64,000 nucleotides of DNA from Ramlibacter cellulosilyticus (GTDB lineage Bacteria > Pseudomonadota > Gammaproteobacteria > Burkholderiales > Burkholderiaceae_C): contig NZ_JACORT010000003.1 in the NCBI RefSeq assembly GCF_014297465.1, positions 408,994 to 472,993 of the forward strand, read 5' to 3'. Both the position numbers and the translations under genes were made by a program. How positions within the stretch are numbered: position 1 is the first letter of the stretch; each line of letters begins with the position of its first letter. Positions 47,551 to 56,587 of the stretch are shown here, one piece after another. Under the pieces are notes generated by a model that was not told the origin of the DNA, did not search any database, and was given only the letters and a program-made list of their open reading frames with translations.

Positions 47551-50505
47551 ATGGACATCGCCGCTGCGCTCCTGCCCCGGACTGCCACGTTCGCGGCCTA
47601 TCGCGACTGCCTGCGCGGCCAGTCGGTCGTGGTGTGCGGTTGCGGGGAATCCGCCGCCCTGCTGCAGGACGCGGCGCGCTTCACCACGATCGGCGTCAAC
47701 GACATCGGCCGGCTCTTCGACCCGACGTACCTCGTCGTCGTCAATCCCCGCGCGCAGTTCCGCTCCGACCGGTTCCGGCACGTGGAGCGCTCCCGCGCGA
47801 AGGCGCTGTTCACGCACCTCGACCTGGGCCGCGTGGACCCGCCCGTGGTGCGCTTTCCGCTCGGGACCTTCGCCGGCACCGACCTCGACGCGCACGCGCT
47901 GCACTACACGCAGAACTCGCCTTACGTGGCGGCTTGCCTTGCCGCGTACATGGGCGCGGCGCGCATCGGCTTGCTGGGCGTCGACTTCACGGACCATCAC
48001 TTCTTCGCGCGCACGGGGCGCCATCCGCTGGCCGGACGGCTGGCGCAGATCGACCGCGAGTACGGCGCGCTGGCGGAGGCGCTGCGCGCACGCGGCGTCG
48101 CGCTGGAGAACCTGAGCCCGGCGAGCCGCCTGCAGTCGCTGCCGCGCGCATCGCTGGCGGAGTTCGCGTCCGGCGAGGCGGCGCGCCCGGTCGCGCGGCC
48201 GGCGCGGCGCGTGTTCGTCGCCAACTACCGCTTCCTCTCCTGTGGCGAGGTGTTCGCCGACGGCCTGCGTCATGCCGCGGAGCAGCTCGGGGTGGAGCAC
48301 GCCGCCGCGCGGTGGGACGATCCCCGGCTGCCGGAGAAGGTCGCGGCCTTCGCGCCCGACCTGCTGCTGGTCGTGCACGGGCGCCGCTTCGCCCAGAGGT
48401 GGGGAGCGCGCTTCGCCCGCTGGCGCACCGCGGTGTGGCTCACCGACGAGCCTTACGAAGTCGACGACACGGCTTCGTGGTCCTCGCGCTTCGACCTCGT
48501 GTTCGCGAACGATCCGGCCACGCTGGACCGGCACGGCCACGCGCACTACGTGCCGATGGCCTACGACCCGCAGGTGTATCGGCCGGGGGAGGGCGCGCGC
48601 GCTTACCGGGTCGGCTTCATCGGCGGCGGCAACCCGAACCGCGAGCGGTGCCTCGCGGCGCTGGCCGATGCCGGCCTGCTCGGCTACGTCGTCGGCGGCC
48701 CATGGCGCTCGCCCGCGCTGCAGCGCCTGTGCCTCGCGGCGAACGTCCCGGCGCTGCGCACCGCGGAGCTCTATCGCCAGACCGAGGTCGTGGTGAACGT
48801 GTTCCGCGAGAAGCACCACTTCAACGCGCGCGGCGTCGCGGCGCATGCCATGAATCCGCGCATCTACGAAGCGCTGGCCTGCGGCGCCGCGGTGGTGTCC
48901 GAGCGGCGCGCCGAGATCGCGCAGGTCTTTCCCGAGCTCCCGCAGTTCGACGGACCCGACGACCTGGTGCGGCAGGTGCGGCACTTGCTGGACGATCGTT
49001 CCGGGCTCGCCGACCTGCGCGCCGCCTGCACCGCGCGGCTCGCGGGACACAGTTACGGCGACCGGCTCGCGCGCATGCTGGAGATCGCCTCGGCCGGCGC
49101 CGCGGCACCGGCTCCGGCTCCGGCTCGCCTGCCGCCCGCGGCTGTCGTCGCGCCGCAGCCTGCGCGCCCACCGGCAGCGCGGACGGTGGCGTCACCGCCC
49201 CGGCGCGCCGCGCGCCTCGAACCCATGCCCTTCGACGCGCCCCCGCGCCGCAACCTCCTGTACCACGTGTGGCCGGTGCGAGGTCCCACCTGGCGCTGGA
49301 ACCTCGACGAACTGCTGCAGCGCGTGGACCTCTTCAACGGACGGCGCATCGTCGGCATCGCGTGCGACGAGCGCACCGATCCGCCCGAGGCGGTGCAGGA
49401 GCACCTGGCGGGACACGGCTTCGAGTTCGTCGTCGTGGCCAACGATGCGAGCGGCGAGGGCGCCACCTTCGCCGCGATGATGGAGCGCGTGGCCTCCACC
49501 GAGCGCAACGAGCTCACCTTCTATGCGCACGCGAAGGGCGTGAAGTACGAGCCGCAGGCGCCGCCGGCGGTGCGCCGCTGGGCGGAGGTGCAATACGCGG
49601 TGACGCTCGACGACTGGGTGCGGGTGCGCGAGGACCTGGTGCGCCACGCGATGACCGGCCTGTTCCGCCGCCACGGCCGCTTCCGCAACCACGAGAGCGT
49701 CGGTGCCTGGCACTACAGCGGCACCTTCTTCTGGATGCGGCACGCGCACGTGTTCCGGCGCCACTGGCGCGAGGTGCCGCGCTTCTACGGCGGCGTGGAG
49801 GCCTGGCCGGGCACGCTCTTCGCCGCGGAAGAAACCGGCTGCCTGCTGATGGACCAGTTGCGCGACCTGCCGTACCGCGACGCGTTCTGGAAGCAGCGCG
49901 GCGAGCCGGCGTTCCGCCAGTGGAAGGCGGGGATGCGCAGCGTGCCGGTGCCCGCGGGCCTTGCGGCGCCCGCGCCCTTCGAGGGGCATGCCTGGCCGCG
50001 CCTCGAGCAGAAGCCGCAGGAGTTCGCCTGGTGGCTGGACCGGCTGCTGCGGGAAGACGTCCGCGAGTTGCTGGTGGTGGGTGCCGGCTGGGGCGGCGAG
50101 GAGTGGCACATGGCGCGCCGCTTCCGCGAGGCGGGACGCACGCTGTCCATCACCACCCTGGCGCCCGAGGCGAGGCGCGAATGGCACGAGGCCGCGCAGG
50201 ACGCGCGCGCGCGTTTCGGCCAGCAGCTCGTGCTGGCGACGCAGGCGTGCGGCGTGCCGCAGCGGGTGGATGCCGCCTTCGTCGACGGCGAGCACGGCTA
50301 CCGCGCGTGCCGCGGCGACGTGGCGCTGGCGACTTCACGCGGAGCGCGCCTCGTGGGCTTGCACGACATCGTGGATTCGGACTGGCACGCGCAGAACCGC
50401 TGCTGCGTGTCGCGCGTGTGGGCCGAATTGCGGGCGGCCGGAGGCACCGAGGAACTGGCGTCCGGCGAATGGGGCGGAATGGGCATCGCCCGCGTGCTGC
50501 CCTGA
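47551..50505 (+). CDS. Multidomain glycosyltransferase/methyltransferase fusion at the end of the eCIS operon
   Basis: 984 residues in four blocks. Residues 1-200: a Rossmann-like MptE/DUF115-style domain (VVCGCGESAALLQ, TTIGVNDIG, GLLGVDFTDHHFF). Residues 215-530: a CgeB-like GT-B glycosyltransferase (VWLTDEPYEVDD, GFIGGGNPNRERCLAALADAG, NPRIYEALACGAAVVSE). Residues 565-770: a further domain with FYAHAKGVKY and NHESVGAWHYSGTFFWMR. Residues 800-984: a class I methyltransferase (LLVVGAGWGGEE, AAFVDGEHGY, LHDIVDSDW). A Pro/Ala linker joins blocks 2 and 3. It starts 1 nt after the eCIS_core stop, so it is probably in the operon and may glycosylate particle or surface structures. Confidence 0.8.
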   Translation: MDIAAALLPRTATFAAYRDCLRGQSVVVCGCGESAALLQDAARFTTIGVNDIGRLFDPTYLVVVNPRAQFRSDRFRHVERSRAKALFTHLDLGRVDPPVVRFPLGTFAGTDLDAHALHYTQNSPYVAACLAAYMGAARIGLLGVDFTDHHFFARTGRHPLAGRLAQIDREYGALAEALRARGVALENLSPASRLQSLPRASLAEFASGEAARPVARPARRVFVANYRFLSCGEVFADGLRHAAEQLGVEHAAARWDDPRLPEKVAAFAPDLLLVVHGRRFAQRWGARFARWRTAVWLTDEPYEVDDTASWSSRFDLVFANDPATLDRHGHAHYVPMAYDPQVYRPGEGARAYRVGFIGGGNPNRERCLAALADAGLLGYVVGGPWRSPALQRLCLAANVPALRTAELYRQTEVVVNVFREKHHFNARGVAAHAMNPRIYEALACGAAVVSERRAEIAQVFPELPQFDGPDDLVRQVRHLLDDRSGLADLRAACTARLAGHSYGDRLARMLEIASAGAAAPAPAPARLPPAAVVAPQPARPPAARTVASPPRRAARLEPMPFDAPPRRNLLYHVWPVRGPTWRWNLDELLQRVDLFNGRRIVGIACDERTDPPEAVQEHLAGHGFEFVVVANDASGEGATFAAMMERVASTERNELTFYAHAKGVKYEPQAPPAVRRWAEVQYAVTLDDWVRVREDLVRHAMTGLFRRHGRFRNHESVGAWHYSGTFFWMRHAHVFRRHWREVPRFYGGVEAWPGTLFAAEETGCLLMDQLRDLPYRDAFWKQRGEPAFRQWKAGMRSVPVPAGLAAPAPFEGHAWPRLEQKPQEFAWWLDRLLREDVRELLVVGAGWGGEEWHMARRFREAGRTLSITTLAPEARREWHEAAQDARARFGQQLVLATQACGVPQRVDAAFVDGEHGYRACRGDVALATSRGARLVGLHDIVDSDWHAQNRCCVSRVWAELRAAGGTEELASGEWGGMGIARVLP

Positions 50506-50539
50506 AGGCGGCACGCGGGCGACGGGATGCCTGCAGCGA

Positions 50540-51010
50540 TCAGCGGCCGCTGATCGGGGTGTTGTTGTTGTCGTCGTTGTTGGCGGCGATCGCGCCGACG
50601 GCGAGCAGGGCGGCGAAGCCCGCGACCGCAGCGCCCGAGGGGGTGCCGATGCCCACGCCCGCCGGCACGGTGCCGGAGGTGGTGGCGGTGGTCGTCGTGA
50701 CGGCGGTGGTGACCGGCTGCATCGCGGCCTGCAGCTGCTGGCAGCTCATGGCGGAACGCACGGTGATCGCATGCCCCGGCGGCACGGTGATCACGCAGCC
50801 GTTCGCGAGGCGGAAAGTGACGGAGCCGGTGGTGGTGGTGATCACGCGCGCGCCTTCGACGATGGGCGCGCCCACGGTGATCGCGGTACCTGCGGTGCCG
50901 GTGGTGACCGTGGCCACTCCGCTGACGTTGGTCACGGTGCCGAGCGGCGCCTGCGCAATCGCCGCGCCGGCGATCAAGGAGATGAGGACGGTTCCCAGTT
51001 TCTTCTTCAT
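50540..51010 (-). CDS. Secreted FecR-like beta-rich protein, unknown function
   Basis: 156 residues. A signal peptide (KKKLGTVLISLIAGAAIAQA) precedes a FecR-like strand pattern (GTVTNVSGVATVTTGTAGTAI, GAPIVEGARVITTTTGSVTFRLANGCVITVPPG order). A Thr-rich stretch and a hydrophobic segment (AAVAGFAALLAVGAIAA) with an Asp/Asn-rich tail follow. The C-terminal segment could be a membrane anchor. AGGAGAG precedes the ATG. It converges with the glycosyltransferase fusion (34 nt between stops), so it is outside the eCIS operon. Confidence 0.75.
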   Translation of the reverse strand: MKKKLGTVLISLIAGAAIAQAPLGTVTNVSGVATVTTGTAGTAITVGAPIVEGARVITTTTGSVTFRLANGCVITVPPGHAITVRSAMSCQQLQAAMQPVTTAVTTTTATTSGTVPAGVGIGTPSGAAVAGFAALLAVGAIAANNDDNNNTPISGR

Positions 51011-51122
51011 GGCATCTCTCCTGTGAAAGAGCCTCGGAAGGTAGCACCGCGTGAACGGCTCAGGGGTAACTCGTTATTGCTCAGTACTCGCGTGTTCATG
51101 CGAACGCGCGCCGGAATAAACG

Positions 51123-51941
51123 CTAGCGCTGCGAAAGGCCGGGCAGGTGCCGAGCCCACGGCGGCACCGCGCGGTACGCGGCATGCCACCCCGGGGCCGG
51201 ACGGCCGAGCTGCATCCCGCGCGCGGCGAAGCAGCGTCTCAGGCTCTCCTGCGAGAAGAGGCTGATGTGCCCGTTGCGCGGGGAGGCGTACCACCAGTTG
51301 AGCGGCCGGCCCTGGCCCACCTCGCCGTCGTTCAGCAGCGTGCTGAACAGGATCAGCCCTTCGGGCTTGCACAGGGTGGTGAGGTTGTCGAGCAGCGAAT
51401 TCACGTCCGGCACGTGCTCGAAGACCTCGACGGCCGTGACGAGGTCGAAGCGCCCCAGCGTGTCGACCCGCATGTCGGTGTTCACGAACGGGTCGTAGCT
51501 GGTCGAGTCCCAGCCCCGCTCGCGCAGCGAAGCACTCATCAGGCCGGAGCCGCCGCCGTAGTCCAGGTGGCGCAGGCCGCCCCTGGCATCGCGAAAGATC
51601 CCGTCGAGCATCTCCGCCGTGCCGCGCGGCCGCACGTCGTCCCACTCCGGATCGACGAAGGTGTATTCGGCGTTGTAGATGTTCCTGGCGAATTCCTCGG
51701 GCGTCCAGGCCTGGAGTTCCGGGGCGAAGCAGAAGCCGCAGGTATCGCACAGGTGGTAGCGCACGAGCCGGCCGCTGGGCGGCAGGACGCGCCCGCCGGG
51801 TTCGGCGCAGGACTTGTTGAAGTCCACGGTGGCGAGATAAGGGGCCATGGAGCCGCAGACCTGGCAACGGGCGGGCTCGCGCCGCCGCTTCGCCCCGCTG
51901 GCCTTCCTGCCGAAAAAGCCGAACAGTCCCCCGCCCGCCAT
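51123..51941 (-). CDS. Class I SAM-dependent methyltransferase with N-terminal zinc-ribbon-like cysteines
   Basis: 272 residues. The N-terminal part has two Cys pairs (CQVCGS and CDTCGFC), likely a zinc knuckle as in many sugar or polyketide C-methyltransferases. The SAM fold follows: motif I HLDYGGGSGLMSASL, acidic loop YDPF, FDLVTAVEVFEHVPD and LCKPEGLILFSTLL. The substrate is unknown; closeness to the glycosyltransferase fusion hints at glycan modification. ATG 51939-51941 has GGAG upstream and was preferred over an ATG 14 codons earlier. Confidence 0.8.
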   Translation of the reverse strand: MAGGGLFGFFGRKASGAKRRREPARCQVCGSMAPYLATVDFNKSCAEPGGRVLPPSGRLVRYHLCDTCGFCFAPELQAWTPEEFARNIYNAEYTFVDPEWDDVRPRGTAEMLDGIFRDARGGLRHLDYGGGSGLMSASLRERGWDSTSYDPFVNTDMRVDTLGRFDLVTAVEVFEHVPDVNSLLDNLTTLCKPEGLILFSTLLNDGEVGQGRPLNWWYASPRNGHISLFSQESLRRCFAARGMQLGRPAPGWHAAYRAVPPWARHLPGLSQR

Positions 51942-51964
51942 GGTGCTCTCCGTCCTCTTGCCAC

Positions 51965-51999
51965 GAAGAAAAGGGGCCCACACGACGTGCGGGCCCCTT
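51965..51999 (-). terminator. Terminator of tRNA-Asn
   Basis: On the minus strand the stem AAGGGGCCC (pairing 51971-51979 with 51991-51999), extended by an inner CAC/GTG, runs into TTTTCTT. It ends 8 nt after the tRNA 3' end. Confidence 0.8.
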
Positions 52000-52006
52000 G
52001 CTGTTT

Positions 52007-52082
52007 TGGCTCCCCGACCTGGGCTCGAACCAGGGACCTACGGATTAACAGTCCGGCGCTCTACCGACTGAGCTATCGGGGA
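52007..52082 (-). tRNA. tRNA-Asn (anticodon GTT)
   Basis: A 76-nt cloverleaf including encoded CCA (52007-52009). The acceptor stem TCCCCGA / TCGGGGA is perfect, with discriminator G. The D-arm has AGCTCAGTCGGTAGAGC, the anticodon loop CTGTTAATC gives GTT, and the T-arm reads TGG-TTCGAGC-CCA. It is intact, and no duplicated 3' end suggesting an integrated element was found nearby. Confidence 0.97.
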
Positions 52083-52093
52083 ACAAGCCTTAG

Positions 52094-52099
52094 ATTATA
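52094..52099 (-). promoter_or_regulatory. -10 element of the tRNA-Asn promoter
   Basis: A perfect TATAAT on the minus strand lies 11 nt upstream of the tRNA 5' end, placing the start site a few bases before the tRNA. A -35 match at 17 bp spacing is weak (CAAGGT). Confidence 0.7.
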
Positions 52100-52138
52100 G
52101 CGTGGGTTTTGGCCCTACCTTGCAGGGACCTGAACCGA

Positions 52139-53254
52139 TCAGTCGAAGACCGGCGTTTCCACGCCCAGCACCTTGTGCAGCTTGGGGCTGGTGGTCGTGT
52201 ACTGCAGGTGGATCTTGCCCTTTTCCGGGAAGATGATCGGCGCGGCGCCGAAGGCGGCCAGCGCGCATTCATGGAAGCCGGAGAGGATCAGCTTCTTCTT
52301 GCCGGGGTAGGTGTTGATGTCGCCCACCGCGAAGATGCCCGGCACGTTGGTCGAGAACTTCTCCGTGTCCACCTTCAGCTGCTTGCGCTCGATGTCCAGG
52401 CCCCAGTCGGCGATCGGGCCGAGCTTGGGCGACAGGCCGAAGAAGACCAGCAGCACGTCCGCCGGCACGACGCGCGTCACGCCGTCGGATCCGGTCACCT
52501 TGGCACCCGTGAGCTTGCCGTCCTTCTCTTCGTAGCCGGTCACCTGGCCGACGACGAACTGCATCTCCATCTGCTCGCACAGCTCGTGCATGCGGGCCAC
52601 GGAGGCCGGCGCGGCGCGGAAGCCGTCGCGGCGGTGGACCAGGATCACGCTCTCGGCCTTGTTGACGTTGCCGTCCTCGTTGCCGGGGGTGAAGTTCAGC
52701 GCCCAGTCCAGCGCGGAGTCGCCGCCGCCCACGACCAGCAGGTTCCTGCCCGCAAAGTCGGCCGGGTTCCTCACGCGGTAGAACAGCTGCGAGCCCTCGA
52801 ACTTGTCGAGGCCGTCGACCTTCAGCGTGCGCGGCTCGAAGGCGCCCACGCCGGCGGCGATGAAGATGGTCTTCGTGAGGAAGCGGGCGCCCTTGGAGGT
52901 CTCGACGTAGAAGCGGCCGTCGTCCTGCTTCTGCACGACGGTGACCGTCTGGCCCAGGTGGAAGGTCGCGCCGAAAGGCTCGATCTGCTTCAGCAACGCG
53001 TCCGTCAGTTCCTTGCCCGTGCACACGGGGATCGCGGGAATGTCGTAGATCGGCTTGTCGGGGTACAGCTCGATGGGCTGGCCGCCGGGATAGGACAGCG
53101 AGTCGATGACGTGGGCCTTGATCTCGAGGAGGCCGAGCTCGAACACCTGGAACAGGCCCACGGGACCCGCGCCGATGATCACCGCATCGGTCTCGATCGG
53201 GCCGTCGTGCGCGGCGGCGGTCTTGATCACTTCTTCGTTCAGTTCAGATTTCAT
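52139..53254 (-). CDS. Thioredoxin-reductase-like ferredoxin-NADP+ reductase
   Basis: 371 residues. Two dinucleotide-binding folds are present: [10 protein letters not shown] for FAD near residue 26 and [14 protein letters not shown] for NADPH at mid-protein. [17 protein letters not shown] marks the FAD C-terminal site. The CxxC of thioredoxin reductases is absent, as in the TrxR-like FNR family, which transfers electrons between NADPH and ferredoxin. The gene for a ferredoxin ends 7 nt upstream on the same strand and is a natural partner. The slightly longer C-terminal tail is usual for this class. Confidence 0.9.
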   Translation of the reverse strand: MKSELNEEVIKTAAAHDGPIETDAVIIGAGPVGLFQVFELGLLEIKAHVIDSLSYPGGQPIELYPDKPIYDIPAIPVCTGKELTDALLKQIEPFGATFHLGQTVTVVQKQDDGRFYVETSKGARFLTKTIFIAAGVGAFEPRTLKVDGLDKFEGSQLFYRVRNPADFAGRNLLVVGGGDSALDWALNFTPGNEDGNVNKAESVILVHRRDGFRAAPASVARMHELCEQMEMQFVVGQVTGYEEKDGKLTGAKVTGSDGVTRVVPADVLLVFFGLSPKLGPIADWGLDIERKQLKVDTEKFSTNVPGIFAVGDINTYPGKKKLILSGFHECALAAFGAAPIIFPEKGKIHLQYTTTSPKLHKVLGVETPVFD

Positions 53255-53260
53255 GGTTCC

Positions 53261-53590
53261 CTACTTGACCAGCTCGGACAACTTGCCCGGCTTGTCCTTC
53301 CATTCCTCGGCGTCGGAGAGCGCCGGCTTGCGCTTGGTGATGCTCTTCCAGCCGGGCGCGTGCGACAGCTCCACGTTCAGCTTGATGAAGCCCACCTGGT
53401 CGGCCGGCACGTCCTCCTCCGCGTAGATCGCATTCACCGGGCACTCCGGGATGCAGACCGCGCAGTCGATGCACTCGTCGGGGTCGATCACCAGCATGTT
53501 GGGACCTTCCCGGAAGCAGTCCACCGGACACACGTCAACGCAGTCGGTGTACTTGCAGCGGATACATTGTTCGGTGACGACGTGGGTCAT
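53261..53590 (-). CDS. fdxA: Ferredoxin, 7Fe type
   Basis: 109 residues. The N-terminal [18 protein letters not shown] and the second cluster motif [12 protein letters not shown] give the cysteines for a [3Fe-4S]/[4Fe-4S] ferredoxin of the FdxA class. The C-terminal extension of about 50 residues ([17 protein letters not shown]) is typical. It carries low-potential electrons in the cytosol and is probably reduced by the co-encoded reductase. The start ATG fits the family ([12 protein letters not shown]). Confidence 0.95.
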   Translation of the reverse strand: MTHVVTEQCIRCKYTDCVDVCPVDCFREGPNMLVIDPDECIDCAVCIPECPVNAIYAEEDVPADQVGFIKLNVELSHAPGWKSITKRKPALSDAEEWKDKPGKLSELVK

Positions 53591-53660
53591 GTGCGGTGGC
53601 GAGGGATGGGGGGAAAACCCTCGATTTTATTTGGTTTTCGTGTCCCCACCCCGAGCAGGA

Positions 53661-54935
53661 TCAACGAACGAGCGCGGCGCCGGAGGTCTTGTGGCTGGCG
53701 GTGTCCACCAGCACCAGGGCGCCCAGCGCGCGCGAGCGCGCATACGGCAGGGTGGCCAGCGGCTCCTGCAATGCCAGTTCGACGTGGCCGATGCCGTTCG
53801 GTTCCAGCTGGTTCGCGTCCTGTTCGGCCAGGGTGTTCACGTCCAGCTTGTGCACGATGCGCTTCACCTTGGCCTTCACCCAGCGGTGGCCGTGCAGCGC
53901 CCAGTACACGCGGCCGGCGACGAGCGGTTCGTCGTCGAGCCAGGCGACGGTGGCGGAGACCTCGCGCGAGGGCGTGAGGGCCGCCGGGGCCAGCAGCCAG
54001 TCGCCGCGGGAGACGTCCACCTCGCGGTCCAGGACGATGCCGGCACTGTGCCGCGCGGCCACCGGCCCGGACGTGCGCACGTGGTCCAGCACCTGGGCCA
54101 CCCGGGCGACCTGCCCGCCCGGCAGCACGGTGACTTCCTGGCCCGGCTGCACCTCGCCCGTGGCCACGCGGCCCCAGAAGACGCGGCGGCCCTGCGAGGT
54201 GTCGGCGGAGGAAGAGAACTTCTCCACCCACTGCACCGGGAAGGCGAAGGCTTCCGTCGTCTCCGCGGGGGTCACGTCCAGCTTTTCCAGCAGCGCCAGC
54301 AGGGACGGACCCTGGTATCCGGCCCAACCCGCCTTGGCTTCGACCACGTTGTAGCCCTTGAGGGCCGAGATCGGCACCACGGCATGGGCGTCGATGCGGG
54401 CGGCTTCCGTGAAGTCCTCCAGCGCGCCGCGGATGTTGTTGAACGCCACGGTGGCGTCGTCCACCGCGTCCAGCTTGTTGATCGCGAACACGATCGTGGG
54501 CACGCGCAGCAGGTTCGCCAGCAGCGTGTGGCGGCGCGTCTGGGGCAGCAGCTCCAGGCCGGGGTTCTGCCACTTCAGCTTGGTCGCGTCGACCAGCACC
54601 ACGGCGGCATCGGCACTCGACGCGGCCGTCACCATGTTGCGCGTGTACTGCTCGTGGCCCGGCGCGTCGCCGATGATGAACTTGCGGGCGGGCGTCGCGA
54701 AGTACCGGTAGGCCACGTCGATCGTGATGCCTTGTTCGCGCTCGGCCGAGAGGCCGTCGGTCAGCAGCGCGAGGTCGGTCTCGCCGGACTTCGAGACGGA
54801 GGCCAGCTGGTCCTGCAGCACCGCGCGGCTGTCCACGAGCAGGCGGCCGATCAGCGTGCTCTTGCCGTCGTCGACCGAGCCGCAGGTGATGAAACGCAGG
54901 GCGGCGTCGTGTTCGGTGTGGATGGCGGTCGTCAT
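53661..54935 (-). CDS. cysN: Sulfate adenylyltransferase subunit 1 (GTPase)
   Basis: 424 residues. An EF-Tu-like GTPase that couples GTP hydrolysis to APS synthesis by CysD. G1 is GSVDDGKSTLIGR, G3 is DAPGHEQYTRNM, G4 is NKLD, and beta-barrel domains 2 and 3 follow (WVEKFSSSADTSQGRR, GRVATGEV). There is no fused C-terminal APS kinase (CysC). That agrees with the APS-type reductase encoded next to it, which does not need PAPS. The ATG overlaps the cysD stop by one base. Confidence 0.95.
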   Translation of the reverse strand: MTTAIHTEHDAALRFITCGSVDDGKSTLIGRLLVDSRAVLQDQLASVSKSGETDLALLTDGLSAEREQGITIDVAYRYFATPARKFIIGDAPGHEQYTRNMVTAASSADAAVVLVDATKLKWQNPGLELLPQTRRHTLLANLLRVPTIVFAINKLDAVDDATVAFNNIRGALEDFTEAARIDAHAVVPISALKGYNVVEAKAGWAGYQGPSLLALLEKLDVTPAETTEAFAFPVQWVEKFSSSADTSQGRRVFWGRVATGEVQPGQEVTVLPGGQVARVAQVLDHVRTSGPVAARHSAGIVLDREVDVSRGDWLLAPAALTPSREVSATVAWLDDEPLVAGRVYWALHGHRWVKAKVKRIVHKLDVNTLAEQDANQLEPNGIGHVELALQEPLATLPYARSRALGALVLVDTASHKTSGAALVR

Positions 54936-55867
54936 CAGAAATAGCCGTCCTTCTTGCGTTTTTCCATCGAGGCATCGGACGTCTTGTCGTCCATGCGGGT
55001 GGCGCCGCGCTCGCTCACGTCGGCCAGCAGCGTCTCGGCGACCACTTCGGCGGCGTTCGCCGCCGGGCTCGCCACCGGGCAGGTGCAGGTGATGTCGCCC
55101 ACGGTGCGGAAGCGCACGGTGCGGGTGACGACTTCCTCGCCGGCTTTCGGCGGGGTGATCTCGGTCACCGGCACCAGCAGGCCGCGGCGCTCCACCACCT
55201 GGCGCTGGTGGGCGTAGTACAGCGACGGCAGGGCGATATCCTCGCGCTCGATGTACTGCCAGACGTCCAGCTCGGTCCAGTTGGAGATCGGGAAGACGCG
55301 GAAGTGCTCGCCGGGGGCCAGGCGCGTGTTGAACAGCGTCCAGAGCTCCGGGCGCTGCGCCTTGGGTTGCCACTGGCCGAAGCCGTCGCGGTGGGAAAAG
55401 ATGCGCTCCTTGGCGCGGGCCTTCTCCTCGTCGCGGCGGGCGCCGCCGATCAGGGCGTCGAAGCGGAATTCCTCGATGGCTTCCAGCAGCGTGACCGACT
55501 GGTGGGCGTTGCGGCTCTCGTCCGGGCGCGCCAGGCGCACGGTGCCGCGCTTCATCGAGTCCTCCACGCTGCGCACGATCAGTTCGGCGCCCAGTTCCTT
55601 CGCGCGGAAGTCGCGGAAATCCGTGACCTCGCGGAAGTTGTGGCCCGTGTCGATCATCAGCAGCGGGTAGGGGATGCGGCCCGTGCCGAAAGCCTTCTCG
55701 GCGAGCTTGAGCAGGACCAGCGAGTCCTTGCCGCCCGAGAAGAGCAGCGTCGGACGTTCGAAAGCGCCGGCGACCTCGCGCAGGATGAAGATCGCTTCCT
55801 CTTCCAGCGCGTCGAGGTGCGCGCTGGAGATGCGTGACAGCAGTTGGGGTTCCGTGCGGGCGTTCAT
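54935..55867 (-). CDS. cysD: Sulfate adenylyltransferase subunit 2
   Basis: 310 residues. The catalytic ATP-sulfurylase subunit of the PP-loop family: LLFSGGKDSLVLLKLA supplies the SGGxDS pyrophosphate loop. IDTGHNFREVTDFRD, GGARRDEEKARAKERIFSHRD and FPISNWTELDVWQYI are all canonical. It makes APS from ATP and sulfate together with CysN. It ends overlapping cysN and begins overlapping cysH by 4 nt, so it is translated as part of a tight operon. Confidence 0.96.
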   Translation of the reverse strand: MNARTEPQLLSRISSAHLDALEEEAIFILREVAGAFERPTLLFSGGKDSLVLLKLAEKAFGTGRIPYPLLMIDTGHNFREVTDFRDFRAKELGAELIVRSVEDSMKRGTVRLARPDESRNAHQSVTLLEAIEEFRFDALIGGARRDEEKARAKERIFSHRDGFGQWQPKAQRPELWTLFNTRLAPGEHFRVFPISNWTELDVWQYIEREDIALPSLYYAHQRQVVERRGLLVPVTEITPPKAGEEVVTRTVRFRTVGDITCTCPVASPAANAAEVVAETLLADVSERGATRMDDKTSDASMEKRKKDGYF

Positions 55868-56586
55868 GCGGCGACCTTTTCTTTCTTCACGTGCAGGCCG
55901 CATTCCTTTGCAGCTTCGTCTTCCCACCACCACCGGCCAGACCTGAAATCTTCCCCGAGGCTGATCGCCCGCGTGCAAGGCGCGCAGCCGATGCTGGGGA
56001 AGAACTGGTCGTGCAGCGGGTTGTAGTCGACGGCGTTGATGGCGATGTAATGCCAGACGTCGCCCCAGGTCCAGTCGGCCAGCGGGTTGACCTTGGCGCG
56101 GGCTTCGGTGGTGTCGATGGCGGGCACGTCGGCGCGCGCGGCCGACTGCTCCTTGCGCAGGCCCGTGATCCAGGCCTTCTGGCCCTCCAGCGCGCGGGCG
56201 AGCGGCTCCAGCTTGCGGATGGAGCAGCACTCCTTGCGCAGCGGGATACTCCTGTACATCGCTTCCCGGCCTTCGCGGCCGACGAACTGGACGACGGCCT
56301 CCTGCACGGGGCGGTAGACCTCCACGGGCGCGCGCGAGGCGGCCTGCGTGCGTTCCAGCAGCGCCAGCGTCTCGGGATGCAGCGCACCCGTCTCCAGCAC
56401 GAACACCGGGATGTCCAGCGCGAGGCTGTTGATCAGGTGCGTGATGACGACGTCCTCGGCGCCCAGGCTGGAGGCCTGCTTCAGCGGCGCGAGCTCGGAC
56501 GCGGCGCGCACCAGCAGCTTCTGCGTCGCGGCCAGCTTGGCCTCGAAGTCCTTCGAGGGCCGCGCGTTCAGGTCGATGGCGCCCAT
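55864..56586 (-). CDS. cysH: Phosphoadenylyl/adenylyl-sulfate reductase (APS type)
   Basis: 240 residues. It reduces activated sulfate to sulfite. The cysteine pairs KECCSIRK and GCAPCTRAI, with the C-terminal ECGLH active cysteine, identify the [4Fe-4S]-binding APS-reductase form rather than the cluster-free PAPS form. The PP-loop fold shows SSLGAEDVVITHL and VFVLETGALHPET. Presence of this form and absence of cysC in the operon are mutually consistent. The final ATG is shared closely with the DUF934 gene (2 nt gap). Confidence 0.93.
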   Translation of the reverse strand: MGAIDLNARPSKDFEAKLAATQKLLVRAASELAPLKQASSLGAEDVVITHLINSLALDIPVFVLETGALHPETLALLERTQAASRAPVEVYRPVQEAVVQFVGREGREAMYRSIPLRKECCSIRKLEPLARALEGQKAWITGLRKEQSAARADVPAIDTTEARAKVNPLADWTWGDVWHYIAINAVDYNPLHDQFFPSIGCAPCTRAISLGEDFRSGRWWWEDEAAKECGLHVKKEKVAA

Positions 56587-56587
56587 C

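Noticed and set aside
16647..50505. Prophage or defective prophage
   Set aside because: No capsid, portal, terminase, integrase, repressor, holin or endolysin is visible, while eCIS-specific genes (DUF4255, AAA+ ATPase, eCIS_core) are present.
52007..52082. tRNA-Asn as the attachment site of the injection-system region
   Set aside because: No integrase gene and no repeated tRNA 3' end on the other side of the cluster were found, and housekeeping-like genes lie between the tRNA and the cluster.
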